DNA from: JAFAMS01 sp049520515
Lineage (GTDB): Bacteria > Vulcanimicrobiota > Vulcanimicrobiia > Vulcanimicrobiales > Vulcanimicrobiaceae
Direction: 5' to 3'
DNA: 64,000 nucleotides
NCBI GenBank assembly: GCA_049520515.1
Contig: JBEKPS010000009.1
Span: forward strand, 1 to 64,000
Shown piece by piece: positions 49,605-57,613 of this stretch (position 1 is its first letter; every line of letters begins with the position of its first letter). The translations under genes were made by a program, and so were the position numbers. The notes under the pieces were generated by a model. That model did no database searches, was not told where the DNA came from, and worked only from the letters and a program-made list of their open reading frames with translations.

Positions 49605-50192
49605 ATGAAACTCCCGCTGCTCGCTTTTGCCGGCGTCCTTCTGATCTCGCTACTCTCGCTCGCCGACGCAGGCGCGCAGCAACAGCAGCAGCAGAGCGTC
49701 CCGCCAACCCCCGCCCCCGCGCTGCCCAGCCCGAGCGCGGCGCCTTCGATCAATCCGACCGTCAGCCCAGCGCCACGGGGCCGCAATCGACCCGCCTCAT
49801 CACCGTCACCGGCTGCCTCGGCGTCCGAGACCCCGGCACCGCCCCAGTTCCAGTCGCTCGACGGCATCTGGGAGATCGAGCTGCAGACGCGCGCACACAC
49901 CTATTACTCGCACTTGACGCTCCGTCAAAGCGGCGCGCAAGGTTCCGACGTCTCCGGCATTTGGGATCAGGGCGGCTATCCCGACAAGAAAATTCCGCTG
50001 ACCGGAACCTTCGATGGGCGCCTCTTCAAGTTCACGGCGTCGTTCAAGGAAAACGAGTATACGTTCAGCGGCTACGTCGAGAACTACAGCGACATCGTCG
50101 GAATGGTGAGCGACGGAAAGAACGACTTGCCGTTCACTGCGCAGCATCGCAAGAAAGAGAAGTTCTTCAACAACGTCACGCCCGGTATCTAA
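49605..50192 (+). CDS. secreted proline-rich hypothetical protein
   Basis: The signal peptide is MKLPLLAFAGVLLISLLSLA with cleavage near AGA-Q. A run of Gln and a Pro/Ser/Ala-rich linker of about 60 residues follow. The C-terminal domain of about 100 residues is beta-rich (IWEIELQTRAHTYYSHLTLR, GTFDGRLFKFTASFKENEYT) and looks like a small beta-barrel or lipocalin-like domain. No family is recognised. It lies 4 bases upstream of the O-acetylhomoserine sulfhydrylase gene, but need not be functionally related. Confidence 0.7.
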   Translation: MKLPLLAFAGVLLISLLSLADAGAQQQQQQSVPPTPAPALPSPSAAPSINPTVSPAPRGRNRPASSPSPAASASETPAPPQFQSLDGIWEIELQTRAHTYYSHLTLRQSGAQGSDVSGIWDQGGYPDKKIPLTGTFDGRLFKFTASFKENEYTFSGYVENYSDIVGMVSDGKNDLPFTAQHRKKEKFFNNVTPGI

Positions 50193-50196
50193 GACG

Positions 50197-51501
50197 ATGC
50201 AAGACCACGCGTTTGGTTTTCGAACCCGCGCACTCCATGCCGGTACGCCGCCGGATCCGGCCACCGGCGCGCGCGCGCTCCCGCTCTATATGAGCACGAG
50301 CTTCGTGTTCGATTCGACCGAGCACGCTGCCGAGCTGTTCGCGTTGCGTACGTACGGCAATATCTACACGCGCATCGGAAACCCAACGGTCGCCGCTTTC
50401 GAGGAACGCATGGCCAGCCTCGAGGGTGGTCTCGGCGCACTGGCGACTGCAAGCGGTATGTCCGCGCAGCTGTGCACGGTGCTGTCGCTCGCACAAAGCG
50501 GCGATCACATCGTCGCCTCCGCGAATCTCTATGGCGGCACGGTGACCCAGTTCACCGTGACCCTTAAACGAATGGGCATCGAAGCAACACTCGTCCCCGG
50601 TGGCGAACCGGGACCGCTCGCGGCTGCGATCCGTCCGAACACGCGATTGATGTTTACGGAAACGATCGGCAACCCAGCCGGAAACGTCGCCGATCTCGCG
50701 TCGCTTTCGAGTGTCGCGCACGAGCACGGTATCCCACTCGTCGTCGACAACACGTTTGCGTCACCCTATCTATGCCGTCCGATCGAGTGGGGCGCCGACA
50801 TCGTCATCCATTCAGCGACAAAATTCATCGGTGGTCATGGGACCGCGCTGGGTGGCGTCATCGTTGAAAGCGGCACGTTCAATTGGTCGGCTGGGCGTCA
50901 TCCACTGCTTTCGGAGCCGAGCCCCGGCTATCACGACATGAACTTCGCCGAAACGTTCGGCGAGTATGCGTTCTTGATGCGTGCGCGGGCCGAAGTCTTA
51001 CGTGACGTCGGCGCCGCGATGTCGCCGATGAACGCTTGGTTGATGGTGCAGGGACTCGAAACGCTCGCGTTCCGGATGCAAGGTCACTGTGCGAACGCGG
51101 TCACGATCGCGAAGTGGCTGAAAGCTCGCGAAGAAGTCGCTTGGGTCTCGTACGCCGGGCTCGATGATGCACAGGCCGAGCGCGTGCGCAAATACCTTCC
51201 GAACGGCGCCGGTTCGATCTTCACTTTTGGACTTCGCGGTGGACGCGAAGCGGGACGCGCGTTCATCGAGGCGCTCGAGCTGTGGAGCCATCTCGCAAAC
51301 GTCGGCGACGCGAAGAGTTTGGTGATCCATCCGGCGACGACGACGCATCAGCAGCTCACCGACGAAGAGCTTGTTGCGTCCGGCGTAACGCCCGAGATGA
51401 TCCGTCTTTCCGTTGGCCTGGAAGATCCCGAAGATCTCATTTGGGATCTTGAAAACGGATTGCGTGCGGCGCGTAGCGTCGGAGCGGCGGCAGCGAAGTG
51501 A
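50197..51501 (+). CDS. metY: O-acetylhomoserine sulfhydrylase
   Basis: A PLP enzyme of the Cys/Met metabolism family joining O-acetylhomoserine and sulfide to homocysteine. The opening FGFRTRALHAGTPPDPATGA is typical, as is YTRIGNPTVAAFEERMASLE. The PLP Lys lies in IHSATKFIGGHGTALGG, and SLGDAKSL is replaced by NVGDAKSLVIHPATTTHQQ. At 434 aa it is the MetY rather than MetB/MetC length. It is directly coupled to a CoA-binding protein gene, a pairing seen in several lineages. Confidence 0.93.
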   Translation: MQDHAFGFRTRALHAGTPPDPATGARALPLYMSTSFVFDSTEHAAELFALRTYGNIYTRIGNPTVAAFEERMASLEGGLGALATASGMSAQLCTVLSLAQSGDHIVASANLYGGTVTQFTVTLKRMGIEATLVPGGEPGPLAAAIRPNTRLMFTETIGNPAGNVADLASLSSVAHEHGIPLVVDNTFASPYLCRPIEWGADIVIHSATKFIGGHGTALGGVIVESGTFNWSAGRHPLLSEPSPGYHDMNFAETFGEYAFLMRARAEVLRDVGAAMSPMNAWLMVQGLETLAFRMQGHCANAVTIAKWLKAREEVAWVSYAGLDDAQAERVRKYLPNGAGSIFTFGLRGGREAGRAFIEALELWSHLANVGDAKSLVIHPATTTHQQLTDEELVASGVTPEMIRLSVGLEDPEDLIWDLENGLRAARSVGAAAAK

Positions 51502-51983
51502 TCCTTACGACGATCGCACAACGCCGGGAACTTCTGGATCGCTCGAAGAGTGTCGCGATGGTCGGCGCCTCACCGAATGCGACGCGGCCCAGCTATTTCG
51601 TTTTTTCATACCTGCGCACGCGCGGACGCTACGATGTCTCGCCGATCAATCCGACCGCCCCTGCGATTGACGGCGTCAAATCCTATCCCTCATTAACCGA
51701 ATACGCCGCGGAGCGCGGCGTGCCGGACATCGTCGACGTCTTCCGCCGGCCGGATCAACTCATGCCGATCGTCGAGGAAACGATTGCGATCGGAGCACGG
51801 GCGATCTGGTTTCAGTACGGCGTCATCAACGAAGAGGCGATCAAACGCGCCGACGAGGCCGGCCTGGAGGTCGTCGTCGATCGCTGCATCAAAGTCGAAT
51901 CGGCGCGATTTGACGGCGGCCTGGCTGTTGGCGGATTAAACACACACCTGATTACGTCACGCCGGCGTCAGGCGTTGCGCTGA
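51498..51983 (+). CDS. CoA-binding domain protein (YccU-like)
   Basis: A Rossmann-fold protein of 161 aa. The N-terminus RSKSVAMVGASPNATRPSYF and the segments YDVSPINPTAPAIDGVKSYP and IWFQYGVINEEAIKRADEAG match YccU/CoA_binding_2. The GTG start overlaps the metY stop (GTGA). The usual conserved CxK-type end is VVVDRCIKVE. Its role next to MetY is unknown; a redox- or persulfide-linked function has been suggested from such co-occurrence but is not shown here. Confidence 0.9.
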   Translation: MILTTIAQRRELLDRSKSVAMVGASPNATRPSYFVFSYLRTRGRYDVSPINPTAPAIDGVKSYPSLTEYAAERGVPDIVDVFRRPDQLMPIVEETIAIGARAIWFQYGVINEEAIKRADEAGLEVVVDRCIKVESARFDGGLAVGGLNTHLITSRRRQALR

Positions 51984-53077
51984 GCCGACTTCACGAAGCG
52001 GCCGAGCTGGATGCTCGCATCTATCACGCGATGAGCGAGATTGCGTTGACCGAGCACGAATTCAACCATCTCGCACGCGACGTCTTCGCACACCAGCTCC
52101 GTTACAACGCACCGTACTCTGCATTCGCGCGCAGCCTCGGATTCGGCGAGCAGCGTCTTCCGCAAACTTGGCATGAGATACCGGCCGTCCCGACGACTGC
52201 ATTCAAAGACGCGACGCTCGCAACGTTCGACGTCGCCGAGGCGCGTATCGTCTTCGAGACGAGCGGGACGACCGCGGCCGAGACCGGGCGTCACTATTTT
52301 GAAGAGAGTTCGCTGGCACTCTACGATGCATCGCTGCTCGCGGGATTCGATCACTTCATGCTCGACCGCGAACGGGAACTTCCGCTACGCTATCTGCTCC
52401 TTGTTCCGGACCGCAAGAATAGCTCGCTCGGATACATGATGCGTCACGTTGCCGAGCAACGCGGCGACGGCAAAGGCGCAACGTTCGTCGACGCGCAAGG
52501 CGACCATTTGGACGTCGATTCGTTGATCGCCGCGCTCGCGCAAGCGTTCGAAGATCACGCTGCCGTCTGCATCGCCGGAACGGCTTTTGCATTTGCGGCG
52601 CTGCTCGAACAACTCGATGGCAAGATACTTCCGACACGCCCGGGTTCGCGCATCATGGAGACCGGAGGCTTCAAGGGACGTACGCGTGTCCTCGAACGCA
52701 CCGATCTCTACGCGCAGCTGGCACGCTGCTTCGATCTGGCGCCCGAACACATCGTCGCCGAGTACAGCATGACCGAGCTGACGAGCCAGTACTATGACGC
52801 GCCGTGGTCGCGAACGCTCGGCGAGCGGGTCAAGATCGGACCGCAATGGCTGCGTCCGTCGATCGTCGATGCGAGCGGCAATCCGGTCGCCGATGGTGAG
52901 ATCGGCGTCTTACGCCACGTCGACCTTGCAAATCGCGGCTCGGCCGTGGCGATTCAAACCGAAGATTTGGCGTTGCGAATCGGCGAAGGCGCATTCGTCC
53001 TGCTCGGTCGCGACCCCGATGCGCGCATGCGCGGTTGCTCTCTGGATGTCGAAGACTTACTCGCTCGACGCAGCTAG
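51980..53077 (+). CDS. LuxE-like acyl-protein synthetase
   Basis: An ANL-type enzyme that activates an acyl group as acyl-AMP and hands it to a protein or to LuxC. The motif FETSGTTAAETGRHYFEES is the phosphate-binding loop. VAEYSMTELTSQYYDAPWS is the A5-type motif with the Glu, and the LuxE-type C-terminal Asp/Arg segment is GRDPDARMRG. CTG at 51980 overlaps the CoA-binding gene stop (CTGA) and gives a natural N-terminus, (M)SRLHEAAELDARIYHAM; ATG at 52031 is the alternative. Its partner luxC follows with a 32-base overlap. Confidence 0.88.
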   Translation: MSRLHEAAELDARIYHAMSEIALTEHEFNHLARDVFAHQLRYNAPYSAFARSLGFGEQRLPQTWHEIPAVPTTAFKDATLATFDVAEARIVFETSGTTAAETGRHYFEESSLALYDASLLAGFDHFMLDRERELPLRYLLLVPDRKNSSLGYMMRHVAEQRGDGKGATFVDAQGDHLDVDSLIAALAQAFEDHAAVCIAGTAFAFAALLEQLDGKILPTRPGSRIMETGGFKGRTRVLERTDLYAQLARCFDLAPEHIVAEYSMTELTSQYYDAPWSRTLGERVKIGPQWLRPSIVDASGNPVADGEIGVLRHVDLANRGSAVAIQTEDLALRIGEGAFVLLGRDPDARMRGCSLDVEDLLARRS

Positions 53078-54257
53078 CGTCATCAACGCGGTCAGCGATG
53101 CAGCACAGCGTTGGAGTGACGCTGATTTTCCTCCGCGCGTGCGAACGACCGAGGCGATTGCAAAGCGCACCGGTTATACGATCCCCGTCGTCGATTATGG
53201 GCTCGACCGCTTGTTCGTTCCGCTGCGCGCCGAAGCACTCGAGAACGCGATCGCACAAGAGCTCGGCTCGGTCGAGGCGCTCGACCGCTTTGTCGAGCGC
53301 GACGGCGTGCAGTCGCGCGCGTATCCTATCGGCAGCATCGTCATCGTTTCCAGCCAGACGACGATCGGCGTCGCCATCGTGCCGGCCGTCTTTGCGCTGT
53401 GCGCGAAGTGTCCGGTGCTTGTGAAAGATCGCGAGGATGGACTCGCCCGAGCCTTTTTTGAAACACTGGCGCAAGAACATCCGGAGCTTGAACAGCGCGC
53501 GCAAGCGCGCGCATGGAAAGGCGGCGATCCGCAAGAGGATCGCGACCTGCGCGTTGCCGATGCCGTCGTCGCATTCGGGCGCGACGATTCGCTGGCGGCG
53601 ATCCGGCGGGCGTTGCGTCCGGGAGCGCGATTCGTCGGGTACGGACATCGTGCCAGCATCGGCTACGTGAGCCGGGGAGCGCTGGCAAACGAAATCTCCG
53701 CGCGCGCGGCCGCCGAAGGCGCGGCACGCGATCTCGTCCTCTACGACGGTGAAGGCTGCATGTCGCTGCACGCGCTCTTCGTCGAACGCGACGGCGCAAT
53801 CGCACCGCTCGAGTTCGCGCGCATGTTAATCGACGCGGCGGCGGTTACTTCGGTCGAATTCCCGGCTGGAAAGCTCGACCCACGCGTGGTGACGTATTGC
53901 ACCGGCGCTAATTTTCGCCAGGCTCTCGGGCGCGGCAGCGTGTTGCGAACGCCCTCGGCCGATACGACGCTCGTTCTCGATCCGCCGCAGCACGAAGCAC
54001 CACCGCTCTTGCCGCGGATTCTTCCGGTTTACTCGATCGACACACCCGACGAGTGCGAAGAATACGTGCGCAGCCACGGTCTGCCGCTGGAAGCCTTTGC
54101 GCTTGCCGCCCCAAGCGAGACGCTCGCGGACCTCGGAGCACGGCTCGGCGCTGCGCGCATCGCGCGTCTCGGCGAGATGCAATCACCGGGCCCCGGCTTA
54201 CATCACGGCGGCCGCGCGCGCATCAGCGATTTCATTCGATGGGCGGACGTCGCTTGA
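53046..54257 (+). CDS. LuxC-like acyl-CoA/acyl-protein reductase
   Basis: An aldehyde-dehydrogenase-fold reductase of 403 aa that turns the acyl-thioester into an aldehyde with NADPH. The nucleophile Cys is about residue 238 in LYDGEGCMSLHALFVERDG. The nucleotide loop is SIVIVSSQTTIGVAIVPAVF, and PRILPVYSIDTPDECEEYV is the C-terminal cap. The start at 53046 overlaps luxE by 32 bases; the frame further upstream is luxE's shadow. It is coupled to an aminotransferase gene, so the aldehyde may be aminated. Confidence 0.9.
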   Translation: MSKTYSLDAASVINAVSDAAQRWSDADFPPRVRTTEAIAKRTGYTIPVVDYGLDRLFVPLRAEALENAIAQELGSVEALDRFVERDGVQSRAYPIGSIVIVSSQTTIGVAIVPAVFALCAKCPVLVKDREDGLARAFFETLAQEHPELEQRAQARAWKGGDPQEDRDLRVADAVVAFGRDDSLAAIRRALRPGARFVGYGHRASIGYVSRGALANEISARAAAEGAARDLVLYDGEGCMSLHALFVERDGAIAPLEFARMLIDAAAVTSVEFPAGKLDPRVVTYCTGANFRQALGRGSVLRTPSADTTLVLDPPQHEAPPLLPRILPVYSIDTPDECEEYVRSHGLPLEAFALAAPSETLADLGARLGAARIARLGEMQSPGPGLHHGGRARISDFIRWADVA

Positions 54258-55501
54258 AAGAGATCCCGGGTCCACGTTCACGCGAGCTCGCCGAGCGGCT
54301 GCGCGCGCACGAGTCGCGTGGCGTTACGTTTCTCGCTGACGACTTCCCGATTTTTTGGGAATCGGCAGAGGGCGCGCTCGTCACCGACGTCGACGGTAAT
54401 CAGTTCATCGATCTGACGTCCGCCTTCGGTGTCGCGACGGCCGGGCACACGAATCCGCACGTGCACGACGCGATCGTCGCGCAATCCGCAAAGCTCGTCC
54501 ATGGACTCGGTGACGTCCATCCAAGTCGCGTCCGCGTCGAGCTGCTCGAGAAGCTTGCTGCGCTCGCACCCGGCGAGCTCTCCGTGAGCTTTCTGTGCAA
54601 TAGCGGCTCGGAAGCCATCGACTTCGCGCTGAAGACCGCCTACTTGCGCAACAAGCGCCCCGGCATTCTCGCATTCACGGGCGCGTATCACGGTCTAACC
54701 TCGAGCGCGCTTGCCGTCACGGGCATCGAGAAGTTTCGCGAGCCGTTCGCGCCGTTCGTGCGCGGTGACGTCCGTTTCGGGCCGTTTCCGACACCGCTGC
54801 ACACGATGGAGATGGAATTTCGGGCTTGGAAGATCGGTACGGTTATCGTCGAGCCGATCCAGGGGCGTGCGGGCGTCATCGTGCCGCCGCGCGGCTGGCT
54901 TGCCGGCGTGCGCGCGCTCTGCGATCTCTACGGCGCTACGCTGATATTCGATGAAATCTACACCGGATTCGGCCGGACGGGCAAAATGTTTGCCTGCGAA
55001 TATGAAGGCGTCGTCCCCGACTTGATGTGCGTCGGTAAAGCGATCGCGAACGGCGTACCCCTCGCTGCGGTCATCGGGACGCGTAAAGCGATGGACGCGT
55101 GGGAACCCTCGCGCGGCGAAGCGCTGCACACCTCGACGTATCTCGGCAATCCGCTCGCATGCGCTGCGGCACTCGCGAACATCGCGCAAATTGAAGAACT
55201 CGGACTTGTGGAACGAGCCGCGAAGGTCGGCGCAAAACTCGGTGCGCGTTTGCGCGAGCTGCCGGAACGCACGCCGCTCGTCTCTGCCGTTCGTGGACGC
55301 GGGATGCTGTGGGGAATTACGCTTCCCAGCCCCGAGCTTACATTTGCGATCACGAAAGCCGCACTGCGCCTTGGGACGATCGTCCTTCCATCGGGCGTAC
55401 GCGGCGACGTCATCACGCTCGCGCCACCGGTCACAATTGATGAAGGACAGCTCATGCACGCAGTCGATTTGCTCGAAGAAGCAATACAAAAGAGCGCATA
55501 G
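54254..55501 (+). CDS. class III aminotransferase
   Basis: A PLP aminotransferase of 415 aa. AFGVATAGHTNPHVHDAIVA is the start of the PLP domain; FLCNSGSEAIDFALKTAYLR and FTGAYHGLTSSALAVTGIEK bind the phosphate; IFDEIYTGFGRTGKMF has the Asp; and the PLP Lys is in CVGKAIANGVPLAAVIG. TTG at 54254 overlaps the luxC stop (TTGA); ATG at 54239 is also possible. The position right after luxC suggests it aminates the LuxC aldehyde, giving a long-chain or special-sugar amine. Donor and acceptor are unknown. Confidence 0.92.
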   Translation: MKEIPGPRSRELAERLRAHESRGVTFLADDFPIFWESAEGALVTDVDGNQFIDLTSAFGVATAGHTNPHVHDAIVAQSAKLVHGLGDVHPSRVRVELLEKLAALAPGELSVSFLCNSGSEAIDFALKTAYLRNKRPGILAFTGAYHGLTSSALAVTGIEKFREPFAPFVRGDVRFGPFPTPLHTMEMEFRAWKIGTVIVEPIQGRAGVIVPPRGWLAGVRALCDLYGATLIFDEIYTGFGRTGKMFACEYEGVVPDLMCVGKAIANGVPLAAVIGTRKAMDAWEPSRGEALHTSTYLGNPLACAAALANIAQIEELGLVERAAKVGAKLGARLRELPERTPLVSAVRGRGMLWGITLPSPELTFAITKAALRLGTIVLPSGVRGDVITLAPPVTIDEGQLMHAVDLLEEAIQKSA

Positions 55502-55510
55502 AGAGACATA

Positions 55511-56539
55511 ATGGCGAAAATCAGAATTGGTATTGTCGGATCGGGTTTCGGTGGAATCGTTCACGCGCCGGCGTTTCACGCGCACGAGGCGTTCGAGCTG
55601 GTCGCGATCGCGTCCCCAAATCGCGCCGACGTGGTCGCCAAGGAACGTGACATCCCGAATGCTTTTTCTTCGCTCGAAGCGATGCTCGACGGAATCGAGC
55701 TCGACGCCATCTCGATCTCATCGCCGCCGTTTGCGCACCACGACGCAGTCCTGCTTGCGCTTGCACGCGGCAAACACGTGCTGTGCGAAAAGCCGCTCGC
55801 GCGAACCGTCGCCGAAGCCGAAGAGATGGTTGCAGCTGCCAGCAAATCCGGGAAGGCGACCGGTATCGGATTCGAGTTTCGCTTCGATGCATCGCGTCAG
55901 GCCCTCAAGGAGCTGGTCACCAACAACCATTTAGGCCCCCTGCGCGAGATCGAGTTCACACATCTCACGACGATGCTGCGCCGCGATAGTGACCGTAAGC
56001 GCGGCTGGTGGTTCGACTACGCGCGCGGGGGCGGCATCATTCAAGCCGTCGGCTCGCACATGATCGACAGCGTAACGTGGCTGGCCGGACGTCCGCCGCG
56101 TTCCTACACCGGCTTCTCGCGGACAGCGAACACCACACGCAACGACGATCAAGGCTCGTTCACGAGCAACGTTGCGGACGGAATGTTCGTGGTCTTGGAT
56201 TACGGCGACGGCCTGGCCGGACGGATCACGCTCGATGCAACCAACGTCGTCAACAGCTCGACACTCGCAGTCTACGGCGAAGATCGTACTGCCGCTGCAA
56301 GTGGCGAAAACCTCGCCTGGTCGAAGCTTTTTACGGTCGACGCAAACGAAACGTCCGAGCTCGAGCTGGCGTCATCACCCTACGATCACTACAAGGCCGC
56401 GCAAGCGAACGTCCCGCTCGTTCTCAAAATGCTCGATCAGTTCGTTGCCAAAATTGAAGGCAAGCCGAATACGATGCCGACGTTCGAAGACGGACTACTC
56501 GTGCAACGCGTCATGGCTGCGGTAGGGTATGAGGCTTGA
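55511..56539 (+). CDS. Gfo/Idh/MocA family oxidoreductase
   Basis: A two-domain NAD(P)-dependent dehydrogenase of 342 aa, usually acting on sugars or inositols. The nucleotide loop is IGIVGSGFGGIVHAPAF. The Lys of the catalytic EKP motif is in HVLCEKPLARTVAEAEEM, and the C-terminal alpha/beta domain has GGGIIQAVGSHMIDSVTWLA with the conserved His. It lies 9 bases after the aminotransferase gene, as the last gene of the luxE-luxC-aminotransferase run, so a sugar or aldehyde-derived substrate is likely. Confidence 0.9.
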   Translation: MAKIRIGIVGSGFGGIVHAPAFHAHEAFELVAIASPNRADVVAKERDIPNAFSSLEAMLDGIELDAISISSPPFAHHDAVLLALARGKHVLCEKPLARTVAEAEEMVAAASKSGKATGIGFEFRFDASRQALKELVTNNHLGPLREIEFTHLTTMLRRDSDRKRGWWFDYARGGGIIQAVGSHMIDSVTWLAGRPPRSYTGFSRTANTTRNDDQGSFTSNVADGMFVVLDYGDGLAGRITLDATNVVNSSTLAVYGEDRTAAASGENLAWSKLFTVDANETSELELASSPYDHYKAAQANVPLVLKMLDQFVAKIEGKPNTMPTFEDGLLVQRVMAAVGYEA

Positions 56540-56540
56540 G

Positions 56541-56590
56541 TTGTCATCCCGAGCGAAGCCTGTGCCCACAACGTGGGTATCGAGGGACAG
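56541..56590. repeat. inverted-repeat element of the TGTCATCCC...GGGACA type
   Basis: TTGTCATCCCGAGCGAAGCC ... TCGAGGGACAG flanks a central CCCAC-AAC-GTGGG hairpin. Short intergenic repeats beginning GTCATCCCGAGCGAAG are widespread in bacterial genomes. It lies between two convergent genes and could act as a bidirectional terminator. Only one copy was found in the window. Confidence 0.55.
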
Positions 56591-57613
56591 CTAATAGATA
56601 GTTTCGAAGTCGCCTTGCGTGCCGTGCGTCTCTTCCAGAATCGTCATCCACGCAATATTGTAGCCGCGCGGGTGGAGCAGCTGGGTCGGATCGCCGAGCG
56701 GTATCTTCTGCAGCATGTCGTTGATCGATTCGAGGACCGTCACCGACGGGGTGAAGCCCAGACGCGAGGTCATCTTGGTGTTGGTCATGCGGTAATCGCG
56801 CACGATCTTCGGAAGGCCCGTCTCTTGGAGCTCGACGCGATGGCTCGCGAGCTTCATCTCGAGTGAACCCTTGACCAGCATCGCGAGCTCGCGAATCTGA
56901 TAATTCTCTTGCATGACGTTGAAGATCTCGGCATGGACCTGGTCGCGCTTGCCCAGATAGCACGCAATGTGGGCGCGCGCGACGTCGGTAACGTCGACCA
57001 GCGGGCGCCACTGCCATCCGCCGCCGTGCAGGAACAGTTTTCCGAACACCGCCGCGTCCTTGACAAACGTGTTCACGACCAAATCGAATCGCATGCGCGG
57101 ACTGAATCCGTAAACGGTACCTTGCCGTAGGATGACCGGCGAGAAGTTTGCATCGGCCGCTTCGAGCAGTTTCTCTTCAGCGAATTTCTTCGAGAGCGAA
57201 TAGGCTCCGCGCGGCTTGACGTCGGCGGTTTCGTCGTACGTCCCGGCGCCGATTCCGTCGTAGATCGACGCGCTCGAGCCGAAGATCAAGCGCGGTACGC
57301 CGGCCTTCTTGCAGGCGCGCGCAAGCGATTCGGTTGCAACCGCGTTCATCTCCCAATTCGCTTCGGTATTATATTCCGCGGTCGGATCGTTCGAAAGCCC
57401 GGCCAAGTGACTTACGACCTCGACGCCGTCGAGCCACTGCGGATCGAACGTGCGAATGTCCCCCGGAATGAATTCGACCTTCTCGAGCTCCGGCAGCACG
57501 GAGCGGCCAAAGAAAAACCGGTCGACGACGCGCACGTCGTCGCCGCGCGCGACAAGCTGACGGCAAAGCTCGAGGCCGATATAGCCGGCGCCGCCGGTGA
57601 CGAGTACTTTCAG
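56591..57613 (-). CDS. NAD-dependent epimerase/dehydratase (extended SDR), CTG start proposed
   Basis: A nucleotide-sugar SDR enzyme. KVLVTGGAGYIGLELCRQLV has the GxxGxxG loop, YSLSKKFAEEKLLEAA has the catalytic Tyr and Lys, and VSHLAGLSNDPTAEYNTEAN fits the family. CTG at 57613 overlaps the cinA stop (CTGA) and gives (M)KVLVTGG, the normal beginning. The only ATG is 22 codons earlier inside cinA and adds non-homologous residues. The 340-aa protein is last in the glpX-led operon and convergent with the Gfo/Idh gene. Confidence 0.9.
   Translation of the reverse strand: MKVLVTGGAGYIGLELCRQLVARGDDVRVVDRFFFGRSVLPELEKVEFIPGDIRTFDPQWLDGVEVVSHLAGLSNDPTAEYNTEANWEMNAVATESLARACKKAGVPRLIFGSSASIYDGIGAGTYDETADVKPRGAYSLSKKFAEEKLLEAADANFSPVILRQGTVYGFSPRMRFDLVVNTFVKDAAVFGKLFLHGGGWQWRPLVDVTDVARAHIACYLGKRDQVHAEIFNVMQENYQIRELAMLVKGSLEMKLASHRVELQETGLPKIVRDYRMTNTKMTSRLGFTPSVTVLESINDMLQKIPLGDPTQLLHPRGYNIAWMTILEETHGTQGDFETIY

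Noticed and set aside
49678..49696. CAG-type trinucleotide run as a microsatellite
   Set aside because: It is only about six codons and encodes part of the Gln/Pro-rich linker of a secreted protein.
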